DNA from: Aquificaceae bacterium
GTDB lineage: Bacteria > Aquificota > Aquificia > Aquificales > Aquificaceae
Direction of reading: 5' to 3'
DNA: 13,305 nt
Assembly (NCBI GenBank): GCA_026983685.1
Contig: JALSTO010000134.1
Coordinates: 1 to 13,305 of the forward strand
The position numbers and the translations under genes are program-made. Every line of letters begins with the position of its first letter. The stretch's first letter is position 1. The notes under the pieces are model-generated. The model was not told the origin of the DNA. It made no database searches and saw nothing but the letters and a program-made list of their open reading frames with translations. Shown piece after piece: positions 7,953-13,305 of this stretch.

Positions 7953-9164
7953 GGTCCTGAGCAGGAGCCATCCGTTTATGAAAAGAAGGGGAAGGAGCTT
8001 CCACGCTCCCTTGGTAAAGTAAATTAAAACAAGCCCGGAAATGCTCAGAAGCCAAGCCTCTCCAGAGCTGACACTCGGGTAGAGGTGGAGGGAAAGATGG
8101 CTTGAAAAGGAAACCACCCCTTCAAAGAGCCTTCCCCACAGGTTGAAGAGGTCCACGAATGGAGGAAAGCTCATTGCAGTGAAGAGCGATAGGACGCCCA
8201 GGAGGGCGTAGATGAGGACTATGGGAGCAAGGATAGGGGTCAGAAGTACCGACAGAGGAGACAGGTAGGAGAAGGTCCCTACGAGGGGAGACACTCCAGT
8301 GAAGGCGGAGAGGGAGGCAAGCAGAGTCTTGAAGCCCCAGCTACCTTCTAAATCGTGCAGGGTGAGGATTATGTAAGCAGTTGCCATAAAGGAGAGCCAG
8401 AAGGAGTAAGAGAAGAGGTAATGGGGATAGAGCAAGAGTATCACACTTCCTGAAAAGAGGAGTATGGAGAGGGTGTTGGGCTGTCTGAAGCTAAGGATTG
8501 ATAGAATCACGAGCGATATCATGATGCCCGCCCTCAGAACGGGAGGCTCGTGGGGTACAACGAAGAGGACGTAGAGGATAACACCGACCAACGAGAACCT
8601 CAATCCCCAAAGCTTAGGAAGCATGTAGGAAAGGGTGAGGGCAACCGTTCCAACGTGAAGACCGCTCACCACAAGGAGGTGAACAAGACCCGTACTCAGA
8701 AAACTCCTCTGAACCTCAGAAGGAAGAAACTCCCTCGGTTCACCGAAGAGGAAGGAAAGACCCAGAGCGGTTGCCTCTTTATCCTTTGATGTTCTTATGT
8801 ACCTCTCAATCAGGAAATCCCTTACTCCTTTTTCCTCTGGTAAAAACCTGACCTCCCTACTGCTCGCCCATATGTACACTCTGTTGTTCCTTACGCTGAC
8901 GTTCCCCAAAAGCTCAAGCCTGTTGCTTCTGAAGGGAGGATAGCCGAAGACCTTCAGGAGTGCCTTTCTCCCCTCTATCTCCTCAATTTCACTCTCCTCA
9001 ACCCTTATCTTAGTCAGGGTGTAGCCCTCCTCTACCTGAACATCACCAACGACCGTTCCCTTCACATATACATGCTTCTCATAGAAGTCAGGAAGGTTAG
9101 CCCTCTGAAAGGCTAAGAGAGATATCGCCAAGAAGAGGAGGAGGTGAAAGAGCTCTTCTCTCAA
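7944..9164 (-). CDS. comEC: ComEC/Rec2-type DNA uptake channel, channel-only form
   Basis: This is a 406-residue inner-membrane protein of the ComEC family, the channel that carries single-stranded DNA into the cytoplasm during transformation. Residues 31-110 form a soluble OB-like (DUF4131-type) region with YVKGTVVGDVQV at its start. From about 130 come the competence-domain hallmarks: GLSFLFGEP (135-143), FLSTGLVHLLVVSGLHVG (155-172), and PPVLRAGIM (207-215, Arg211). Many hydrophobic helices follow to the C-terminus. The metallo-beta-lactamase-like nuclease domain found at the C-terminus of many homologues (commonly 700-800 residues) is absent, and the frame ends cleanly in the glnE tail. 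The start is TTG at 9164, overlapping the comM stop as TTGA. No ATG or GTG lies nearby, and the coupling to comM explains a weak ribosome site. Adjacency to comM supports a role in natural transformation. Confidence 0.9.
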   Translation of the reverse strand: MREELFHLLLFLAISLLAFQRANLPDFYEKHVYVKGTVVGDVQVEEGYTLTKIRVEESEIEEIEGRKALLKVFGYPPFRSNRLELLGNVSVRNNRVYIWASSREVRFLPEEKGVRDFLIERYIRTSKDKEATALGLSFLFGEPREFLPSEVQRSFLSTGLVHLLVVSGLHVGTVALTLSYMLPKLWGLRFSLVGVILYVLFVVPHEPPVLRAGIMISLVILSILSFRQPNTLSILLFSGSVILLLYPHYLFSYSFWLSFMATAYIILTLHDLEGSWGFKTLLASLSAFTGVSPLVGTFSYLSPLSVLLTPILAPIVLIYALLGVLSLFTAMSFPPFVDLFNLWGRLFEGVVSFSSHLSLHLYPSVSSGEAWLLSISGLVLIYFTKGAWKLLPLLFINGWLLLRTLA

Positions 9165-10684
9165 GCCTCATCAACCCTCAGCTGGAGAGCTTGGGCTATG
9201 TGGCTATCCTCAATCCCTTCACTCCCTTCAAGGTCTGCTATCGTCCTCGCCACCTTCAGGGTCCTGAAGTAGCCCCTGCCCGAAAGCCTGAATTTGTCCA
9301 TAGCACTTCTCAAGAGCTTCCTTGCTTCATCGCTCATGAGCTTTATACAGAACTCCTCAACCTCCCTGTTTGTCATCCTCCCGTTGAAGTCGGTTCCAGA
9401 ATCCCTGAACCTCCCCCTCTGAATCTCATAAGCTTTCAGCACCCTCTCACGTACTTCCCTTGAGCTTTCCCCCTTCCTTCCCTTCAATAACTCCTCCTTC
9501 TCAACGGGTTCAACCCATACCCTCATGTCTATCCTGTCCTTGAGGGGCTGGGATACCTTGGTGTTGTAAGCCCTTATCTGGTTCCTCGTGCAGGTACATT
9601 CTTTGAAGGGGTTTCCATAGTTTCCGCAGGGGCAGGGGTTCTGAGCTGTGATGAGGGTAAAACGGGCTGGAAACCTGACCCTTCCCTGAGCCCTGGCTAT
9701 GTTCACGTATCCGTCCTCAAGGGGCTGTCTCAGAACCTCAAGGGCTCTGCGGGAGAATTCGGGTAGCTCGTCCAAGAATAGGACGCCCCTGTGGGCTAAG
9801 GAGACCTCTCCGGGAGAGGGGCTTGAACCTCCCCCTATTAGTGCTACCTCCGAGGCTGTGTGGTGAGGTGAGCGAAAGGGTCTCTCGGTGATCAGACTTT
9901 CTTCAATAAGCCCCGCTACACTGTATATCTTGCTAACCTCAACCATCTCATCAAAGCTCATCGGAGGGAGTATGGTAGTTATCCTCTTGGCGAGCATTGA
10001 CTTTCCCGACCCGGGTGCACCGACCATAGAAAGGTTGTGAGCTCCCGCCGCGCTTATCTCAAGCGCCTTCTTAACGAGGCTCTGACCGAGCACCTCACCG
10101 AGGTCTATGTCCAAAGAGCTCCTCTTGGAAAGGTAAGAGTCAATATCAAGGCTGACAGGCTTTATCTCACTCTCCCCTCTCAGGAAAGATACGACCTCCT
10201 CCAGCCTATCTGCCCCGTATATGCTCGCTCCCTCCACCACAGCGCCCTCAAGGGCATTTCCCGTAGGGATCAGAAACCTCCGGTAGCCCTTCTCTTTCAT
10301 GGAAAGAACTATAGGAAGAACTCCACTTACCTTCCTGACCTCTCCATCAAGGGAAAGCTCTCCGAGGATGACCATGTCCTCAAGGCTCTCTTGAGGAAGG
10401 TAGCCTCCGAGGGTGAGAAGACCGACAGCTATCGGCAGGTCGTAGAGGGTGCCCTGCTTTCTCAGGTCCGAGGGTGAAAGGTTCACCGTTATCCTTCTCT
10501 GGGGAAAGGCGTATCCGCAGTTCTTTATCGCGCTTCTGACCCTCTCCTTTGACTCCTTTATAGCTGCGTCGGGAAGACCAACTATGTTGAAGGACGGAAG
10601 CCCAGCAGAGACATCAACCTCAACGTCAACCTCAAAACCGTCCACTCCCCATATACCCGCGCTCTTTATCTTTACGAAGCTCAT
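9161..10684 (-). CDS. comM: ComM/YifB-family AAA+ ATPase (Mg-chelatase-like), branch-migration helicase
   Basis: This 507-residue cytoplasmic AAA+ protein belongs to the YifB/ComM family. In Vibrio, ComM is a hexameric helicase that promotes branch migration when transforming DNA integrates. Residues 1-170 form the N-terminal Lon-S5-like ChlI domain, with GLPSFNIVGLPDAAIKESKERVR starting at 28. Walker A is GAPGSGKS (222-229) and Walker B is VLFLDE (301-306). HRGVLFLDELPEFSR is a family signature. A cysteine cluster NPCPCGNYG...ECTCT (349-366: Cys351, 353, 363, 365) probably binds zinc, and DRIDMRVWV (383-391) supplies sensor and arginine-finger residues. Length and motifs are complete. The start ATG at 10684 overlaps the upstream PepSY-like gene as ATGA, with AGGAACAGGAG before it. 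comEC overlaps its stop by 4 bp. The operon context with comEC fits a role in transformation. Confidence 0.96.
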   Translation of the reverse strand: MSFVKIKSAGIWGVDGFEVDVEVDVSAGLPSFNIVGLPDAAIKESKERVRSAIKNCGYAFPQRRITVNLSPSDLRKQGTLYDLPIAVGLLTLGGYLPQESLEDMVILGELSLDGEVRKVSGVLPIVLSMKEKGYRRFLIPTGNALEGAVVEGASIYGADRLEEVVSFLRGESEIKPVSLDIDSYLSKRSSLDIDLGEVLGQSLVKKALEISAAGAHNLSMVGAPGSGKSMLAKRITTILPPMSFDEMVEVSKIYSVAGLIEESLITERPFRSPHHTASEVALIGGGSSPSPGEVSLAHRGVLFLDELPEFSRRALEVLRQPLEDGYVNIARAQGRVRFPARFTLITAQNPCPCGNYGNPFKECTCTRNQIRAYNTKVSQPLKDRIDMRVWVEPVEKEELLKGRKGESSREVRERVLKAYEIQRGRFRDSGTDFNGRMTNREVEEFCIKLMSDEARKLLRSAMDKFRLSGRGYFRTLKVARTIADLEGSEGIEDSHIAQALQLRVDEA

Positions 10685-10941
10685 CTCCTGTTCCTGTAAA
10701 ACCTGATGACCTCACCACTGCTTGCCTGAAGTATAAGGTAGCCCTCGGTCCCCTTCACCTTCCAGAAGCATTCCCCCGTTCTCTTAGACATCCCTATCCA
10801 AACCTTGTAGGGCTTTCCAACATAATCCCTTCCTATCTCAACAGCCCTCTCAATAGATATGGCTCCCCTCAGACAGCTCTCATAAGAGCTTGCTAAGACC
10901 GAAGAGGATATGACGACGAGAGTCAGCAAAGTTCTCAACAT
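10681..10941 (-). CDS. Small secreted PepSY-like protein
   Basis: This is an 86-residue protein. A signal peptide (MLRTLLTLVVISSSVLASS, likely cleavage after Ala17 or nearby) is followed by a compact domain that reads like a single PepSY unit. It consists of helix ISIERAVEIGRDYVGKPYK (28-46) and strands CFWKVKGTEGYLILQASSGEVIRFY (58-82), ending in the typical DA-x-x-G-E-V variant QASSGEV. Cys23 and Cys58 could form a disulfide outside the cytoplasm. PepSY domains are often protease inhibitors or modulators, but no specific role can be given. The start is well supported by GGAGGTGA at 10945-10952, 6 nt from the ATG, the best ribosome site in the window. The gene overlaps comM by 4 bp and has its own likely promoter. 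Whether it takes part in competence is unknown. Confidence 0.8.
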   Translation of the reverse strand: MLRTLLTLVVISSSVLASSYESCLRGAISIERAVEIGRDYVGKPYKVWIGMSKRTGECFWKVKGTEGYLILQASSGEVIRFYRNRR

Positions 10942-10973
10942 GCCTCACCTCCCTTCTTATGTTCTGAGGTTCA

Positions 10974-11003
10974 ATTATACAAAGAGGGATTCCAGAAGCT
11001 CAA
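10974..11003 (-). promoter_or_regulatory. Candidate promoter for the PepSY-like gene, comM and comEC
   Basis: On the minus strand TTGAGC (11003-10998) is followed by an 18-bp spacer and a perfect TATAAT (10979-10974). The -10 box overlaps the stop codon of the Gfo/Idh gene. Transcription would begin near 10967, leaving a leader of about 25 nt with the strong Shine-Dalgarno. The same -35/-10 pattern with an 18-bp spacer occurs before the FMN-binding gene. Confidence 0.55.
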
Positions 11004-11757
11004 GGTTTCTCAGAGCTCTCTGGGCTGAGCCCTCCCTCCTTCTGCCTGCTATGAAGTCGCCCACCATGTCCCTGAGCTTATCTCCGGAGCCTTTTCGGAA
11101 AACCTTTTCCCCGATCCTGAGTTCTTCCGTCAGGAAGTTCATCTCAATCTCTTCTTTTCCCTGCAGAACCCATCTGCGGGTAACCTCGCCCTCATACTCC
11201 CAGGCTACCCTGAGAAGAAAGGGAACGCCTCCTGCGGTGCCTTCCAGCTCCCACACATCTCCATCGCTCCCGCCCTTGAGCTCAATATCTCCAAAAAGAT
11301 ACTGGAGAACGTAGAGGTCATGCCAGGCAAGGTCCCAGAGAGGGTTTATATAGCCTCTGCCCCTGTTGAGCCTCTCTATCAGTATCTCGCTAACCTCAAG
11401 CCCTTTTGGAAAGTTCCTGACAGGAAAGGAGTATAGCTCTATCTCCGAGACCTCAAGGAGAGGGCTGTGTGCTATGGCGCTAAACTCCTCGCTGGACTTC
11501 GCGGGAGGCTTCTCAAGGAGAACAGGAATCCCTCTGCTCAGGAACTCCCTCGCTACCTCCACGTGATTTTCCGGATTGATAGCCACTATAACCCTCTTTA
11601 TCTTCTCCTTTACATCACCGAAGTGGCAGTAGAAGGGATACTTCTTCACGTTCTTGTAGGGGTCAACATCGCAGAGAACGGGGATCTCCTCAAGCTCTTC
11701 AAGCTTGGCAAGGTATTTCATCCCCATGTTGCCAAGACCCACTAAGAGGATATGCAT
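10975..11757 (-). CDS. Short Gfo/Idh/MocA-family NAD(P)-dependent oxidoreductase
   Basis: This 260-residue cytoplasmic protein begins with a Rossmann nucleotide-binding motif, MHILLVGLGNMGMKY (GxGxxG at 7-12). Asp30 in CDVDP sits at the end of the second strand, where it would favour NAD(H). VIVAINPENHVEVAREFLSRGIPVLLEKPPAKS (56-88) contains the EKP signature (82-84) of the family. In the C-terminal domain WDLAWHDLYVLQYLFG (141-156) carries the HD pair (His146, Asp147) expected at the substrate site. The family acts on sugars, inositols, or related compounds, and the substrate here is not identifiable. Members usually have 330-380 residues; this one has a reduced C-terminal sheet region. The ATG at 11757 lies 13 nt after tRNA-Leu, with GAGGAAAG as a plausible ribosome site. 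The gene is followed after 33 bp by the PepSY-like gene. Confidence 0.85.
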   Translation of the reverse strand: MHILLVGLGNMGMKYLAKLEELEEIPVLCDVDPYKNVKKYPFYCHFGDVKEKIKRVIVAINPENHVEVAREFLSRGIPVLLEKPPAKSSEEFSAIAHSPLLEVSEIELYSFPVRNFPKGLEVSEILIERLNRGRGYINPLWDLAWHDLYVLQYLFGDIELKGGSDGDVWELEGTAGGVPFLLRVAWEYEGEVTRRWVLQGKEEIEMNFLTEELRIGEKVFRKGSGDKLRDMVGDFIAGRRREGSAQRALRNLELLESLFV

Positions 11758-11770
11758 CCTTCTTTCCTCA

Positions 11771-11854
11771 TGCCGGAGGCGGGAGTCGAACCCGCACGCC
11801 CTTGCGGGCAGAGGATTTTGAATCCCCCGCGTCTGCCAGTTCCGCCACTCCGGC
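11771..11854 (-). tRNA. tRNA-Leu, anticodon CAA
   Basis: This is an 84-nt class II tRNA on the minus strand. The acceptor arms are GCCGGAG/CTCCGGC and the D arm is GCGGAACTGGCAGACGC. The anticodon stem GGGGA/TCCTC (one G-U pair) has loop TTCAAAA with anticodon CAA, which reads UUG. The long variable arm TGCCCGCAAGGGCGT forms its own hairpin. The T arm is GCGGG-TTCGACT-CCCGC and the discriminator is A, as expected for leucine. CCA is not encoded. A protein gene begins 13 nt after its 3' end. Confidence 0.97.
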
Positions 11855-11862
11855 TGACTTTA

Positions 11863-11868
11863 ATTATA
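11863..11868 (-). promoter_or_regulatory. Candidate -10 box (TATAAT) for tRNA-Leu
   Basis: A perfect TATAAT on the minus strand ends 8 nt before the first base of tRNA-Leu, the spacing expected for a start at or just ahead of the mature end. Further upstream the DNA is very AT-rich (alternating TA around 11891-11898). No good -35 hexamer was seen at 16-18 bp. The Gfo/Idh gene probably depends on this promoter too. Confidence 0.6.
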
Positions 11869-11940
11869 ATTCACGCCCTTGAAGAGGCAGTATATATAAG
11901 TAAATTCTAATATGGTAATAAAGGGTACAGGGTTTTAAAA

Positions 11941-11970
11941 TTGAGATTGAATGTAAGTTTTTATTATAAT
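11941..11970 (+). promoter_or_regulatory. Promoter of the FMN-binding gene (TTGAGA, 18 bp, TATAAT), leaderless
   Basis: TTGAGA (11941-11946) and a perfect TATAAT (11965-11970) are separated by 18 bp. This is the best sigma-70-type promoter in the window. The ATG at 11980 begins 9 nt after the -10 box, so the transcript should start within about three bases of the start codon and lack a leader. An in-frame TTG at 11941 is part of the -35 box and not a start codon. Confidence 0.75.
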
Positions 11971-11979
11971 CTTAATACC

Positions 11980-12519
11980 ATGAGAGTCCTGCTCTTCACA
12001 CTTGTCCTTGCTCTCAGTTTCGTTTCCTTCTCCCTTGAGAGGGACTTCAACACTCCCGAAAACGCTCTGAAAGCTCTCTACCCAGGGGCTGAGATTCAGA
12101 TAAAAAATATAGTTTTGAAGAAGGAGCAGAAGGAAAGGGCTGAGAGGATCGCAGGGGTTCCCATAGGCTCACGCCTCGTGTCAATCTACATGGTAAAGAA
12201 AAAGGGTAAGGTTGTAGCCTACGGCTACGTTGATGTCCACAGGGTTAGAACCCACAACGAGAGCGTCCTCTTTGTGATAAACCCCAAGGGAGAGATAGAG
12301 CTCGTGGAGGTTCTCTCTTTCAATGAACCCCTTGAGTACATGGCTGATGAGGACTGGCTCGCCCTCTTTAAGGGAAGGCTTCTTGGAAAGGACAAGCTAA
12401 GGCTTGGCAGGGATATACCGAACATGACAGGAGCGACCCTCACCGCAAGGGCTATAACGAAGGCAGCCCGAAGGGCTTTAGCCCTCTGGAAGGTCCTCTT
12501 TGGAGAGGGAAGCAAATGA
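11980..12519 (+). CDS. Secreted FMN-binding-domain protein (NqrC/RnfG-like flavin carrier)
   Basis: This 179-residue protein has a signal peptide (MRVLLFTLVLALSFVSFS, about 1-18) and a C-terminal FMN-binding domain. The motif MTGATLTARAIT (149-160) matches the S/T-G-A-T consensus of NqrC and RnfG, in which ApbE links FMN to the last threonine by a phosphoester. That residue would be Thr153. The preceding strands YGYVDVHRVR and VLFVINPKGEIELVEVLSF (81-114) fit the domain. The usual Asp three residues before the S/T is not there (PNMTGAT, with an Asp further upstream at 145). The ATG at 11980 was chosen over the in-frame TTG at 11941 because the latter lies in the -35 box and the signal peptide starts at 11980. 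It overlaps the following membrane-protein gene by 4 bp. Inferred role: flavin-based electron carrier outside the cytoplasmic membrane, paired with that protein. Confidence 0.88.
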   Translation: MRVLLFTLVLALSFVSFSLERDFNTPENALKALYPGAEIQIKNIVLKKEQKERAERIAGVPIGSRLVSIYMVKKKGKVVAYGYVDVHRVRTHNESVLFVINPKGEIELVEVLSFNEPLEYMADEDWLALFKGRLLGKDKLRLGRDIPNMTGATLTARAITKAARRALALWKVLFGEGSK

Positions 12520-13305
12520 GGTTCTTTATCTCCTCAAACATAAAACACAACAGGGCACTTTACATCACGGTCGTTCTCTTCCTTCTTTCTTCTCTTATCT
12601 TCTGGCTCCTGAGCTGGATACATTACCACCTCAAGTTCGGTCTGACTTACTCAAGGATGTTCTCCTACTTCTTCACAGACCCGAGGTTTCCGGAAAAACT
12701 GCCCGTAGGGCAGTTGCTTGAGGACATACATATACATTTCTTTCTGCAAACTCTATTTTTGCTCGTGGTTGCCTCTATATTCATCCACAAGTGTATGAGG
12801 GATAGGGTGAAGTACTTTCTCATAGCCTCCTCCTTTCTGGCGGCTACGCTTGAGGTTCTCTTCAGCCTCGGTGTTTTCTACCTCTCCCCTCTTTTTATAT
12901 ACCTGAAGATACTTTCCTTTCTTCTCTTTCAGGCTTTTTCAGGAGCTATGATACTTCTCGCCCTGAAGCTCTACCTCAGCGGTGAGAAGGAGGAACCACC
13001 AGACAGGTCCCTCCTGTACGTCATAGTTTTCGCCTTCTGCACCTCCGCAATTCTATTCACAGGGCTGAATTTTTTTTTATTCTTAGCTAAGATGGGACTC
13101 AGCCCCTCTTCCATAGCGACCTACTATGTTGGCTCATCCGAGAGCTTCATCAGGGCTAAGAGCCTTCTCGGCATACTCAACGTGGTGAATCCCCACCTTG
13201 TAGCGATGGGGGTTTACCTCTTCGGTCTCGTTCACTTTGCCTTTTTCACGAACATAAAGAGAAAGGTACTGCTGAGTGTTATAACCCTGCTTTCAGCCTT
13301 AACTG
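12516..13305 (+). CDS. Polytopic membrane protein, partner of the FMN-binding protein (C-terminal part outside window)
   Basis: The frame runs from the ATG at 12516 (ATGA overlap with the FMN-protein stop) to the window end, giving 263 residues so far. Hydrophobic helices lie at about 15-35, 72-91, 97-120, 125-151, 166-190, 222-245 and 250 onward. A segment recurs. KFGLTYSR...YFF...LLEDIHIHFFLQ (40-78) resembles KMGLSPSS...TYY...LLGILNVVNPHLVAM (192-231), in both cases a GL-containing loop followed by a helix that opens with histidines (His72 and His74; His227). This suggests duplication of a helical unit. The histidines could bind haem or quinone-linked electrons but no ligand set is proven. 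I do not recognise a named family. The operon with a flavin-carrier protein suggests transmembrane electron transfer, by inference only. A run of nine T lies at 13070-13078 and the frame continues sensibly across it. Confidence 0.8.
   Translation, partial: MRFFISSNIKHNRALYITVVLFLLSSLIFWLLSWIHYHLKFGLTYSRMFSYFFTDPRFPEKLPVGQLLEDIHIHFFLQTLFLLVVASIFIHKCMRDRVKYFLIASSFLAATLEVLFSLGVFYLSPLFIYLKILSFLLFQAFSGAMILLALKLYLSGEKEEPPDRSLLYVIVFAFCTSAILFTGLNFFLFLAKMGLSPSSIATYYVGSSESFIRAKSLLGILNVVNPHLVAMGVYLFGLVHFAFFTNIKRKVLLSVITLLSALT

Noticed and set aside
10037..10477. 146-codon open frame on the plus strand opposite comM
   Set aside because: It is the antisense of an intact AAA+ gene, with no ribosome site or recognisable domain.
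11941..11979. In-frame TTG at 11941 as the start of the FMN-binding protein
   Set aside because: The TTG is part of the -35 box, the -10 box lies downstream of it, and a normal signal peptide begins at the ATG at 11980.
11855..11979. Alternating TA-rich tract (around 11891-11898) as a regulatory RNA or attachment site
   Set aside because: No repeat, stem-loop or integrase gene accompanies it. It is explained as AT-rich DNA between two divergent promoters.

Overview
The window looks like a chromosomal segment from a thermophilic, chemolithoautotrophic-type bacterium, most likely of the Aquificales (Aquifex/Hydrogenobacter/Thermocrinis/Hydrogenivirga type). The evidence is compositional and gene-based: arginine is written almost only with AGA/AGG, Lys/Glu content is high, sense strands are purine-rich, genes overlap or nearly touch, tRNAs lack an encoded CCA, and there is an archaeal-style two-subunit 2-oxoacid:ferredoxin oxidoreductase. 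The lineage is an inference. No rRNA, CRISPR array, insertion sequence, phage gene or origin was seen.

Layout. Positions 1-5143 lie on the minus strand. In transcription order they hold pyrG (CTP synthase), tRNA-Thr(CGU), a small three-helix membrane protein, the fused gamma-alpha and the beta subunits of a 2-oxoacid:ferredoxin oxidoreductase, and the N-terminal part of an iron-sulfur protein of the sulfhydrogenase-beta/AsrA type that leaves the window. glnE (adenylyltransferase controlling glutamine synthetase) diverges from pyrG across 16 bp and runs to 7952. Positions 7944-11854 are again minus-strand. In transcription order they hold tRNA-Leu(CAA), a short Gfo/Idh-type oxidoreductase, a small secreted PepSY-like protein, comM, and a comEC homologue that has only the channel part. 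The last three overlap by 4 bp at each junction. Positions 11855-11979 are a divergent promoter region. From 11980 the plus strand carries a secreted FMN-binding-domain protein and, overlapping it by 4 bp, a polytopic membrane protein cut by the window end.

Functional groups: (1) carbon/redox metabolism, with ferredoxin-dependent 2-oxoacid oxidation or reductive synthesis plus a possible ferredoxin/NAD(P) or sulfur electron-transfer partner; (2) glutamine economy, since pyrG consumes glutamine and glnE regulates its synthesis; (3) natural transformation, comM with comEC; (4) a putative extracytoplasmic flavin/membrane electron-transfer pair at the right end.

System-level signals worth attention are three genes with a -10 box only 8-9 nt before the start codon (probable leaderless mRNAs), two tRNA genes each followed within 10-13 nt by a protein gene, and the FMN-protein/membrane-protein pair whose membrane partner appears internally duplicated. 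Most of the window is otherwise ordinary housekeeping DNA.
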